From Zygnema cylindricum (lineage: Eukaryota; Streptophyta; Zygnematophyceae; Zygnematales; Zygnemataceae), in the NCBI GenBank assembly GCA_037447655.1, contig JBBHKE010000620.1, positions 178,004-242,003 of the forward strand: a DNA stretch of 64,000 nt. Reading direction: 5' to 3'. The notes under the pieces were generated by a model. It did not search any database and was not told where the DNA came from. It worked only from the letters and a program-made list of their open reading frames with translations. This document shows, one piece after another, positions 1 to 9,599 of the stretch (its first letter is position 1; each line of letters begins with the position of its first letter). The translations under genes and the position numbers were made by a program.

Positions 1-1
1 A

Positions 2-511
2 CTATGGTTAAATTTGGGAGGGGAGAATACTAACATCTCCACTTGGAGTGATGCTAGTTATGGAGATGTGCCACTCAGAAGGTCAACTTCTGGATATGTT
101 TTGCAAATTCAACTAGGTGAAAGCTGCTGGAGCAGCAAACAATAGAAAGTTGTCGCGCACTCTACAATGAAGGCTGAGTATGTGGCATCATGCGCATGCG
201 CAGCCATGAAAGAAATAATGTGGGTGAAATCTTTGCTACAAGAATTGGGATTTATGAAGAATGGAGTGTAAAACATTTTCTGCGATAACCAAGCAACAAT
301 GGCAATTGCTGCAAATCCCAAGCATCATTTTAAGGCCAAACATATGGACTTAAGGCTTAGCTTTGTGAGAGAAAAAGTTGAAAAAAAAATCATCAAACTT
401 GTGTACAAACCGGATGCGGAAATGTTGGTTGATATGATGACCAAAAGAGTTTCTTCACCAAAATTAGTTTATTGCAGAAATGGTTGTGGGTTGAGAGAAA
501 GAGAGAGCTAA
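2..511 (+). pseudogene. Copia E1 RNase H domain (3' end of pol)
   Basis: This is the C-terminal RNase H part of a Ty1/copia polyprotein, which degrades the RNA of the RNA-DNA hybrid during reverse transcription. One frame runs from base 2 to the stop at 509-511 and shows the family landmarks WSDASYGD, SGYVLQ, WSSKQ, HSTMKAEYVAS, IFCDNQA and PKHHFKAKHMD, ending in MMTKRVSSPKL. Two in-frame stops break it, one after WSSKQ and one before NIFCDNQ. The element enters from outside the window and is followed 13 bases later by its LTR. The family call is secure; the copy is dead. Confidence 0.9.
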
Positions 512-524
512 AAATTATGGGGAG

Positions 525-1341
525 TGTTAAAAAAGGTAATTTATATCTTGTCTCCATTTAGTTTAATATTTAATGAGAGAGAGAGAGAGAGAAAGAGAAT
601 GAAAGACACGCCATGGCTGCCTCGCTATTTAGAAGGTGCAAACTAAAGTAGAGTGGCATTTTACCAAAATTGTGCCTTATGCTGGATTTGAACGTGCGAC
701 CTATGGATTTTGTATAGCCGTACGCCTTAACCATTAAGGCAATACGAAACGGTGAAGGTATTAGATTTGATAAGTAATTAAACTGTAACACATCGGCAAA
801 TTCACACCAGACTCACTACGAGACGCATATTAAACAATTAATGCACGAACGCGAATCTGAACCGTGTAAATTTTATTGATCGGACGGCTTTCGTTGCAGC
901 CGCCACATGAAATGCGCTTTTGGTGGCCTTTGGAAATAGCTTCACGAAATGCCACGTGGCGTCACACTATTTGGATACTGCAGAAGATGGGAGGAGGAAC
1001 CATGGCTCCCGATTTGACAAGCGTCACCTTGAAGGCCATAATGTACAATGGCCGTACAATAAGTACATCGGCCACTGTACCTTTTTTACTATATAGTGTT
1101 CCTATTGGACTAGGGTTTAGTAATAGGTCGCTGTAAGGAGGCATAATAGGACTTAGTAATATTAAAGGCGCCTCTCTCTAGGCGACCTCCTTTATAAATA
1201 GGTTGTCTTTGGCCAACCATAACTAATTACCCAGGGGAGCAAATTCGGTGATTATTTTTGCGTTCGAATTAGGGGAGTCTTATCCTCATAGGGGTGAGGC
1301 TGGTTAGATTCATTGTCTGTGAAGGTGGCAGTTTGAAATTA
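525..1341 (+). repeat. Copia E1 LTR, left part (split by E2)
   Basis: The LTR starts with TGTT directly after a purine-rich tract (AAAATTATGGGGAG, the polypurine tract). It contains a (GA)n run near 572-595, the block CCATGGCTGCC at 610-620, an antisense tRNA-like cassette, a CACGTGG G-box near 952 and a TATAAATA box at 1,193-1,200. It stops at 1,341, where E2 inserted, and resumes at about 13,937. The two parts together give about 876 bp, matching the E2 LTR length. Confidence 0.82.
671..751 (-). other. tRNA-like cassette in E1 LTR
   Basis: On the minus strand (antisense to E1) there is a D-arm-like stem GCCTTA/TAAGGC inside a box A-like TTGCCTTAATGGTTAAGG, followed about 35 bases on by a box B-like GTTCAAATCC. 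An acceptor stem is not convincing, so this is not called a tRNA gene. The same cassette recurs at the same place and orientation in the other E-family LTRs. Confidence 0.55.
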
Positions 1342-2170
1342 TGTGGTCTCCATTGACCCAGAGAATGAGCAGCCTATGTAAAGCCTTAGGATAATATTTT
1401 CTCCTTCCACTTTCCCACTGAATAAGCGCCTCCCAGAGGCACAAAATTATTTTGAACACCCTTATCCCTGTGAGGACAAGACTCCCTTGAGTCAAACGCA
1501 AAAAGAATCACAAAATTTGCTCCCCTGAGTAGTAAGTTATGGCTGGTCAAAGATGACCTTTATAGTTACAAGCTCTCTTAGAGAGAGGTCGCTAAATATC
1601 ACTAAGTCTTGGTCTTCCTACTCATGATTACCTACTACTTAACCCTAGTCCAATAAAAACACTATATAGTACAAGAAGGTACAATGGGCGATGTACCTAT
1701 TGTATGACGATTGTACGACAAGGTCTACAAGGTGACATTTGTCAAATCGGGAGCCATGATTCCTCCTCCCATCTTCTCCGATATAAAATAATATGGCACC
1801 ACGTGGCACCACGTGACGCTATCTCCGTATGCCGCCAAAAGCTCACTTCGCGTGGCAGCTATAATGTCGGCCATCTGATCAAAACAGTTCGTTAGTTTGA
1901 TGTTAATTAGCTGTCGCGTTAATGTTTATATATCTTTGAAACCCGTCATGTGTATCGTTTTGATAACGCTTTAGTGGATAAGACGCTATATAGTGGGCAA
2001 CCTAGGGTTAAAATCTGGACATATGCACCATTTTGGAAAAATATCCTATAGTTCTAAATCTGCCACTTTCTAAATATCGCGACAACCATGGCGTGCCTTT
2101 GATCCTGACTGTCTCTCTTTAAGGTGGAAATAAATTAAAGAAGTGAACTATTAATTACCTCTTTCCAACA
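1342..2170 (-). repeat. Copia E2 3' LTR
   Basis: Read on the minus strand the LTR starts TGTTGGAAAG after a purine-rich tract and ends in ACCACA. It contains CACGTGG/CACGTGA G-box-like motifs near 1,804-1,820 (plus-strand view), a CCATGG block near 2,088 and a tRNA-like cassette antisense to the element. The matching 5' LTR is at 6,626-6,731 plus 13,156-13,931. Confidence 0.82.
1964..2037 (+). other. tRNA-like cassette in E2 3' LTR
   Basis: The plus strand (antisense to E2) has a box A-like TTTAGTGGATAAGACG and, about 30 bases later, a box B-like GGGTTAAAATCTGG that can form a short T-arm-like hairpin. The paralogous cassette in the 5' LTR (13,720-13,785) is better preserved. Confidence 0.55.
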
Positions 2171-2183
2171 CTCCCTTTAATTT

Positions 2184-3918
2184 CTAGTCACTTTTTAACT
2201 TTAATCCACAGTTTTCTCTGGAAAAAATCAACTTAGGGGAAGGCACTGGTTTTGTCATCATGTCTGCAATCATTTCTCTATCAGTTTTATAAACCTGTTT
2301 AATTATTTTATTTTCTACATTCTCTCTGACAAAGCTTAGTCTAATATCCATATGTTTAGCTTTGAAATGATGTTTCGAATTAGCTGCAATAGAGATAACA
2401 GCTTGATTATCACAAAAAACATTTTGAGTTCCAGACTTCATGAACCCAAGTTCTTCAAAGAGAGATTTAACCCACATTAATTCTTTGGTTGCAGCACAAG
2501 AAGCCATGTATCAGCCTCCATAGAGGACTGAGCAACTAATTTTTGTTGCTTACTACTCTAACAACTTGCACTGGATCTAATTTGCAACACATATACAATC
2601 GTACACCGCCTTAAAGGCACATCTCCATAACTGGCATCACTCTAAGTGGTGATGTCAGTGTGCTCCCCTCCCAAATGCAACCACAATTCCCTTGTCCCCA
2701 CCAGATACCTCATCACCCTTCTGGCAGCCTCCCAATCTGTCATTCTTGGTTCATTTAGACTTCTACTAAGGACACCTACGACTGCGGCTATACCCGGATG
2801 GGTACAGTTCATAAAATAGATTAAACAGCCTACAGTCTGCCGATAAGGGATATTTTCCATAAATTTTCTTTCTATCTCATCCATCTTATCATTAAAAGTC
2901 AATATTCATCTCTCTTCACTCCCCTCAAACACTCTCTTCAAATCCATGGGAGTAGTACATCCATTTGCTTTTTCCATCTGAAAATTTTCTAGCATATTAC
3001 CGATTACTTCTTTCTGTGTGAGTCTTATAATCTTAATCCCTCTATCTCTCTCCATTTGAATTCCCAAAATGTACTTCGCTTCGCCAAGATCTTTCATATC
3101 AAAACGGCTTCTAAGATCCTGTTTTAGTTTGTTAATTTTATCTAAGGACTTGCTTAAGACCAACAAATCTTCCACATAAATAGCAATAAATATCACTCCA
3201 TTCTCATCCTCAAATAAATATATAGAGTGTTCTGAACTAATTATGATATACCCCAAACCAGTCAAAAATTCGTCCAATTTTATATTCCATTGTCGCGGGG
3301 ATTGCTTAAGCTGATAGAGTGATTTTATCAATTTCCAAGCTTGCTTTCTTCCCCACTTTCCACGAATCCTTCCAGTTGCCTCATGTAAATTTATTCTTCT
3401 AACTCTCCGTGCAAAAAGGCCGTTTTAATATCCATCTGGTGTATTTCCATATCCTCTGCTGCGACTAAACATAAAAAGATTCTAACAGAATGAAATCTGA
3501 CTACAGGTGCAAAGGTTTCTTCGTAGTCTATCCCCTCTTTCTGAGTATACCCATTTGCAACTAACCTAGCTTTGTACCTTTCAATGGTATTATCCGAGTT
3601 TAATTTGAGTTTAAAAACCCACTTACATTGGATCGGTTTTCGGTCCGGTGGACAATTTACCAACTCCCATGTATTGGCTTCCATGATGGAGGCCATTTCT
3701 TCATTTATAGCAGTGATCCACAGGCTACTTTCTAGGGTGTTTATGGCCTCTAAGTATGTTTGAGGTTCATTTGGGTGAGACATATTTGTGAGTTGGTTAT
3801 TTACTTGTCTTTCTTCAAGTCGTTTGCTACTTCTTCTTCTCCCTTCAAAATCGGACGTCGGTATAGAAGGCATCCTTTGGTTTCGTTTAGGAAGATTTTT
3901 AGCTTCCCTATCTTCCAA
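2184..3918 (-). pseudogene. Copia E2 reverse transcriptase - RNase H
   Basis: Three minus-strand frames (3,918-3,391, 3,331-2,906, 2,902-2,642) and an RNase H tail (2,507-2,184) together cover a copia RT-RNase H. Visible landmarks are [63 protein letters not shown] and CDNQAV. The catalytic YVDD is YVED at about 3,168-3,179, an Asp to Glu change expected to cripple polymerisation. Frameshifts and stops separate the pieces. Plus-strand ORFs over this span are shadows. Confidence 0.9.
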
Positions 3919-3951
3919 TTCCGGTGTCTCATCAAGATCCTTATTGGTTTC

Positions 3952-5247
3952 TTATTCGTATTGTGGCATTGCCTCGGATGTTGTCCTTTTCTCCTTCTCC
4001 TTTAGTAGATTTGCAGATTTTTCTTTTTCTCCATCTTCCTTCTCTTCAAAGTCAAAGTCAAAAAACTGATCCGTTTCAAATCTGATTATGACTTCCTTAT
4101 TATATTTGAATGGATCAATGGACTTCTCTTCATTCATCATCACTATGTGTTTTACCAAAATTACATCTCTCTTTTTCAAGTCATACACCTGGTATCCTTT
4201 TGTGATTTGATTATATCCGACAAAATATCTTGGTTTCCCTCTTCCCTCTAACTTCCATTTAGTCTTATCGGAATCCAAACTGTAGACTTGACTTCCGAAC
4301 ACTCTTAAACTAGACAAATCAAGCTTTCTTCCTGTCCACCTCTCATACAAAGTTTCCTCCTTATTTGCTAAAGTAAGGACTCTATTTTTGATGAAATTAG
4401 TATAGTTTATAGACTCTGCCCAAAATTGCAACCCTATCTTCTTATCAGTTTACATACTTCAAGACATATCTCCTAAAGTTCTATTCACTCTTTTTGCTAC
4501 TCCATTTTGTTTCGGATTACAGGGAACAGTTTTCTCATGATAAATTCCTTCTTGAAGATATTCTTCAAATTCCCTTGAGGTGTATTCTTTCCCATTATCA
4601 CTTCTCATCTCATTTATTGAGGTTTCATGTAGTTTTTAACTCCATACTTTAAACTCTTTGAAACATCTTAATACCTCTGACTTATGTCTGAGAAAGTATA
4701 CCTTCGTGTATCTAGACCAATCACCTATGATGGTTAACATCCATCCCTTCCCCCCATGTGAAGCATACCTAGCTGGTCCCCAAACATCAATGTGAATTAG
4801 ATCTAATACTTTCTCTCTCCTAAATGTGGTTACCTTTGGAAATCGAAGTCTATGAATTTTCCCTTAGGCACATCCACTACAATCATCAAAGGACTCATCA
4901 TCCTGAAAAGTAATACCCTCCACTATTCTTTTTTTTTTCATTTTCTTTAATCTATCTAGATGCACATGCCCCAATCTTTTGTGCCAAAGCATCATTTCAC
5001 TTGCACACGAGTAGAGAACACTGTTTTCATTGCAAAGAACAATTATGAACATCCCTTGATTGCCCTTCTTAGCTATGAAATAAACCTCATTATCAAAGCT
5101 TGCTGTGAAGATTCCTTTCCTAGTTCCTGTTTCAAACTCATTTTCATCTAGGACAGCTGTTGAGACTAGGTTCTTCCTAAGCTGTGGAATGTAAAGAAGG
5201 TGTGAGAGTGTTACAATTGAGGCCTTTCCATCAACTAAAACCTTCAA
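3952..5247 (-). pseudogene. Copia E2 integrase and pre-integrase
   Basis: On the minus strand, 5,247-4,864 holds the GAG-pre-integrase zinc region (MLWHKRLGHVHLDRLK, then CSGCA), an HHCC-type fold that helps integrase bind DNA. It runs on through the integrase core (WSRYTKVYFL, RSDNGKEYTS) to the C-terminal part at 4,431-3,952 (FWAESINYTNFIKNR, YERWTGRKLDLS, VFGSQVY). Stops interrupt the core around 4,440-4,640. The domain order PR-IN-RT-RH identifies copia rather than gypsy. Confidence 0.87.
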
Positions 5248-5420
5248 GTCAACAGTTCCAACAAGACTTGTGGTGTTACCCTACCATCTCCGTACTCTAT
5301 TTGAACTGTTCGGATCTTTCTCACTTTAGTGAACCACCTCTTATCTTTACACATATGCATTGAGGCCCCTGAGTCTAATATCCACCCATCCTCAGGTAGA
5401 TCCCTCATCCTCTGAAAGCA
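5248..5420 (-). pseudogene. Copia E2 aspartic protease
   Basis: Reading the minus strand near 5,400-5,330 gives WILDSGASMHMC, the D-S-G-A active-site signature of the retropepsin-like protease that matures copia Gag-Pol. It is followed by a KVRKI..VQIEYGDGR strand. The frame is lost before the pre-integrase region. It is a short stretch but the motif is unmistakable. Confidence 0.78.
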
Positions 5421-5574
5421 CACTTTTGTCTCCGTGGAATGTCGACATGCTTTTCAATGGTTTTTGGATTATGAAGAAGCTCGTCAAGCTCCGCGTCCTG
5501 TTCGGTTTCTTCGTCCTCTTCCTCATCATGAACTTGAGTCAGGAAAGCCTTTTTGTTTTCTCCATCCTTTGAGG

Positions 5575-6613
5575 TTTGTTGTCCATCTTTCAGTCGAAGA
5601 TATGCAAGTTTGACACAATCTGCAATATAGTGTCCCGGTTTCTTGCAGAATTGTCATAATCCTCATTGAGAAGTTCCGCTCCCTTGTCTATTAAATCTGC
5701 CACCTCCTTATCCTCTTCCACCAAAGTTTCGATAGGGATCTTTCCGTCTCTCCTCATCACGCTTCCGCCAATCAGCTCTTGCAGACAATTCTTGAACACT
5801 TGTTCTCCCTCTCCTAAGCTCTATGGTGCTTTCTTTCACTAAAATCATTCCCACTGTGTCATCCCAATTCCAATTACTATCTCCTATGTCCTGCAATCGG
5901 TTAATGATATTCTCATACTTTTCATTAATGTAGTTTCATCATTAATGTATTCACTCTTTCTCTCTCAGACCATAAGTTAGTTGCACTCTCTAGCTCTCAA
6001 AACAATGCTCCTAAATCATTGCAATAATTATTCATGCTTCCTCCCTTATAAGTATAAACTGCAATCCTATTTTCAGCCAACTGTTGTTGCTGCAATGATC
6101 CACTCTTATATTTGTTAACTAGTGATATCCAAATGTGAGATGAATATTTGACAGGCATAAGGGGAATGGCAATGCCCTTTGCTACACTTTTAAGAATTAA
6201 GAGCTTAGCAACCTTTTTCTTTGTAGTTCCACTTTTATTACTCTGATTTGTCGGTTTGAACCCTTGTCAACGTTGCTAGTGGTTGTTGTTCTACAACCAC
6301 CGGTGCAGGTGGAGGAGCAGCAGTAGTAGTAGAAGTAGACATGATACACTCTCAGAAGCTATCAAGAATCCTACCAAACAGCTGGTCTTAAGTGATCACC
6401 AATTCTTATACAAGCATCCAATTCTCACAAAACTCTATCAGAATATAGAGTAACAAAAAATATTGTCCCTCCAAACCTAGGTGGAGGTGGGCATCGAATT
6501 TGTCTAGACATTATGCCCCATAGATGCTTCTCAAATAGTTCTCCCTCCATCATAATTTCCCAATACAAAAAGTCTAATCCATGAAATATGGGCACCCTAG
6601 AGAGTGGGCCCAT
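5575..6613 (-). pseudogene. Copia E2 gag
   Basis: Gag is the RNA-binding shell protein. The likely start is the ATG at 6,613-6,611, which lies inside the primer-binding site. The first residues MGPLSRVPIFHG lead into a conserved W..M....LW.I pattern and PPPPRFGG. The frame then breaks and resumes in pieces through 6,342-5,590, with a coiled Gag region. The CCHC zinc knuckle at about 5,655-5,605 reads QFCKKPGHYIADC, with the codon of the first cysteine changed to TGA. The gene is not functional. Confidence 0.8.
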
Positions 6614-6619
6614 AACCCA
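6604..6619 (-). promoter_or_regulatory. E2 primer-binding site (tRNA-iMet anticodon arm)
   Basis: The plus strand reads GTGGGCCCATAACCCA, identical to 16 bases of the plant initiator tRNA-Met anticodon arm as I remember that sequence. The element strand is therefore complementary to the CAU anticodon loop and its stem, not to the tRNA 3' end. This is the half-tRNA type of priming known from Drosophila copia and yeast Ty5. The gag ATG (6,613-6,611) is inside it. The site sits six to seven bases inside the 5' LTR. Confidence 0.72.
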
Positions 6620-6625
6620 AAATTT

Positions 6626-6731
6626 TGTGGTCTCCATTGACCCACAGAATGAGCAACCTATGTAAAGCCTCTAGGATAATATTTTCCACTTCCACTTTCC
6701 CACTAAATAAGCGCCACCCAGGCACAAAAAT
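6626..6731 (-). repeat. Copia E2 5' LTR, inner part
   Basis: This stretch matches the terminal hundred or so bases of the E2 3' LTR at 1,342-1,450 (plus-strand view TGTGGTCTCCATTGACCCA, then ACTTTCCCACTAAATAAGCG). It stops at 6,731, where the E3 LTR begins, and continues at 13,156 beyond E3. Confidence 0.82.
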
Positions 6732-7768
6732 TGCAATTCTGTGTCCTCCATTAGACTACAAAATAGAAGAAGCCTCTAGATAATTATTAGCTAACCCACT
6801 TTCAATGGCAACCACTGCTACCCTAGCAGACAAGCAGACAATGTGACTACACCCCTATGTAGTCAGGACTCCATAGAGTTGGTATGAAAAATAATCTCTA
6901 AAAACGCCCAACCATGCGATAAGTTATGAGGCAGTAAAAATGCCAATTTGTACAAACTCTCAAAGAGAGAGGTGACAACCTACCAAAATTTTCTAAGTCC
7001 TGATTCCCTCAAATAACTCTTAACTACTGAAGTACGGACCAATCAAAATACTGTACTGTAATAAAAAGTACAGCTTCCGGTGTACCTTTTGTACGGCCTA
7101 TGTACGACAAAGTTATTAAGCAGACGCGTGTCCACTTTTCATTCATCCGTACGTTCCTTGGAATTCACGCGACCAAATGTTATCTTTGCACGTGGCACTA
7201 AGTCATGCCGCGTCACTAAACGCCAAAGTGACCATTCCATGATCCTGACGATGATGTGCGCCGTCGGATATGAACCATAACGCAATCTCAGCCATCATAA
7301 ATACTTGTGTGATATTCGTTTCGCTGTCGAAACAAAATGCGTGGTATCCGTTTCAAAATAGTATCGTATTTCATACTTTTACAAAACTGTATCTATGCAT
7401 GCCGTATAAAGTTTTGGTTAAATGATTTCGTTCACTCCTGAATAAATATATATTTATCATACCCTATAGCTTTTAGCATTGGCCCTAGTCTAATAGGATA
7501 AAGCTGACAGTTACCAGTTAACCTGACGAACGGCAGGTACCAGGATCAAGTCTTGGGTCCGTCAGGTATATGTTTAGTAACCAACTAAAAATAACTGCAT
7601 GTTAACTAAGGCACCCATTGTTCAACGGCCCTCTTTATCCTTCTGTGACTACAACAAGTATGGGGGCTAGAGAGAAGAGGTGGAGGCACGCTGTCCGTAC
7701 TTTTCTTTTCCTTTTATACCAACATATTTATACCTAGAAAATACTCTAGAAATCTATTAATTTCAACA
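6732..7768 (-). repeat. Copia E3 3' LTR
   Basis: On the minus strand it starts TGTTGAAATTAATAG after an AAATAAGGGGAG polypurine tract and ends in AATTGCA. It is 1,037 bp against 1,038 bp for the 5' copy. It contains a CACGTGG G-box near 7,190 and a plus-strand tRNA-like cassette at 7,482-7,566. Confidence 0.88.
7482..7566 (+). other. tRNA-like cassette in E3 3' LTR
   Basis: Antisense to E3, the cassette has a box A-like CTAATAGGATAAAGC, then an outer stem CTGACGAAC/GTCCGTCAG enclosing a T-arm-like hairpin with loop ATCAAGT (box B-like GGATCAAGTC). About 130 bases downstream on the same strand is TTTTCTTTTCCTTTT, a run that could terminate RNA polymerase III. Confidence 0.58.
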
Positions 7769-7781
7769 CTCCCCTTATTTT

Positions 7782-9340
7782 CTAGTCAAATTTTAACTTC
7801 AGTTTTAGTCCACACTTTTCTCTACTATATTTCAATTTAGGAGAGGGCACTTGTTTTGTCATCATATCAGCCACCATTTCCTCATCAGATTTATATACAA
7901 GATTCACAATCTTATTCTCAACTTTTTCCCTCACAAAAGTCAATCTTATGTCCATATGTTTAGCTTTAAAATGATGTTTTAGATTAGTTGTGATTGCAAT
8001 GGCAGCTTGATTGTCACAAAACACTTCCTGTACTCCATCCTTCATATACCCCAGTTCTTGCAACAAGGACCTGACCAACATATATTCTTTCACAGCAGAA
8101 CAAGAGGCCATGTACTTAGCCTCTATAGTAGACTGAGCCACCACCTTTTGTTGCTTACTGCTCCAATAGCAAGCACCTTCCCCCACATACAACACATACC
8201 CAGAAGTGCATCTTCTCATTGGTGCGTCCCCATAACTGGCATCACTCCAAGTAGTGATGTCAGTGTGCTCCCCTCCCAAATGCAACCATAACTCTCTAGT
8301 TCCCACCAGATATCTCATAACTCTCTTAGGAAACCTCCCAATCTCTCTCTCTAGGATCATTAAGACTCCTACTGAGTACTTCAACTGCTGCGGATATGTC
8401 CGGCTTGGTACAGTTAATAAAATAGATTAAGCTTCCTAAGACCTGTCTATAAGGGATAGACTTCATAAACTCTCTCTCCTCTGAAATCAATTGATCGTCT
8501 AAGATCATCACTCCTCCTACACTCCCATCACTTCATTTTTTCATGTCCATGGGAGTGGTACAACTATTAGCCTTTTCCATTTGGAATTTCTCAAACATGT
8601 TTCCTATTGCTTCTTCCTGAGTAAGTTTGATAATCTTTTTCCCCCTATCTCTCTCCATTTGGATCCCCAAAATATATTTTGCCTCACGTTAATCCTTCAT
8701 ATCAAATCTGCTTCTAAGATCTTTCTTTAGCCTATTAATCTTTGCGAAAGACTTACTCAACACAAGCAGATCATCCACATAAATTGCAATAAAAATGACA
8801 CCATTCTCATCTTCAAACATATAGATAGAAAGGTCAGAGTTGATCCGGATATATCCCAGACCGGTAAGAAACTCATCTAGTTTCTTGTTCCACTGTTGGG
8901 GAGCCTTCTTAAGTCCAAACAAGGACTTTATGAGCTTGCAAACTTTGCTCTCTTCCCCATTCTCCACGAATCCCTCTTGTTGCCGCATGAAGATTTCTTC
9001 CTCTAACTCACCATAGAGAAATGCGGTCTTAATATCCATCTGATGAATTTCCATGTCTTCGCTGCTGCTAGATTGAGGAGAATCCTTACTAATGGGAATC
9101 GAACAACTGGAGCAAAAGTCTCCTCATAGTCAATCACCTCTTTTTGGGTGAACCCTTTTGCTACCAAACGAGCCTTATATCTCTCAATAGTATTATCTTG
9201 GTTCAGTTTTAGTTTAAACACCCATTTACAGCCGATAGTTTTTTTGTCAAGAGGACAATCCGCTAGTTCCCTAGTATTTGCTTCCATGATAGAGGCAATC
9301 TCATCATTTATGGCTCTAATCCATTTGTCTTTCTCCTGAC
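7782..9340 (-). pseudogene. Copia E3 reverse transcriptase - RNase H
   Basis: Minus-strand frames 9,287-9,003, 9,054-8,689, 8,511-8,326 and 8,384-7,782 cover the RT palm to the RNase H end. Motifs seen are [60 protein letters not shown] (catalytic pair intact), SIPYRQVLGSLIYF, WSDASYGD, YWSSKQQKVVAQST and CDNQAAIAI. At least three frame changes separate them. The RNase H part (200 aa) is the longest open piece. Confidence 0.9.
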
Positions 9341-9599
9341 TGTTTACTGCCTCCTAGTTTGACTGAGGCTCAGTTGGGTGAGATAGCTTAGTTACCTTGT
9401 GAGCCACTTTTTTTTCCTGAAACCTTTTGTTGCTCCTTCTCCCCCCCTCAAACTCCGAGGCTGGGATGGAGGGAAGTCTTGGATTTCTCCTTACTACATC
9501 ATCAACTCCCCTATCCATGGAAGCCGGTTCCGGTCCCTCCTCTTATGCCTCCTCGAAGTCCATAGGAATATGTGACGTTTCTGGTGGATTGCCTGTGTC

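Noticed and set aside
3572-4069. Plus-strand ORFs opposite E2 RT and integrase, and similar ORFs opposite other pol regions (8,007-8,291; 10,377-10,760; 26,961-27,236; 42,507-42,929)
   Set aside because: They are antisense shadows of well-recognised copia domains.
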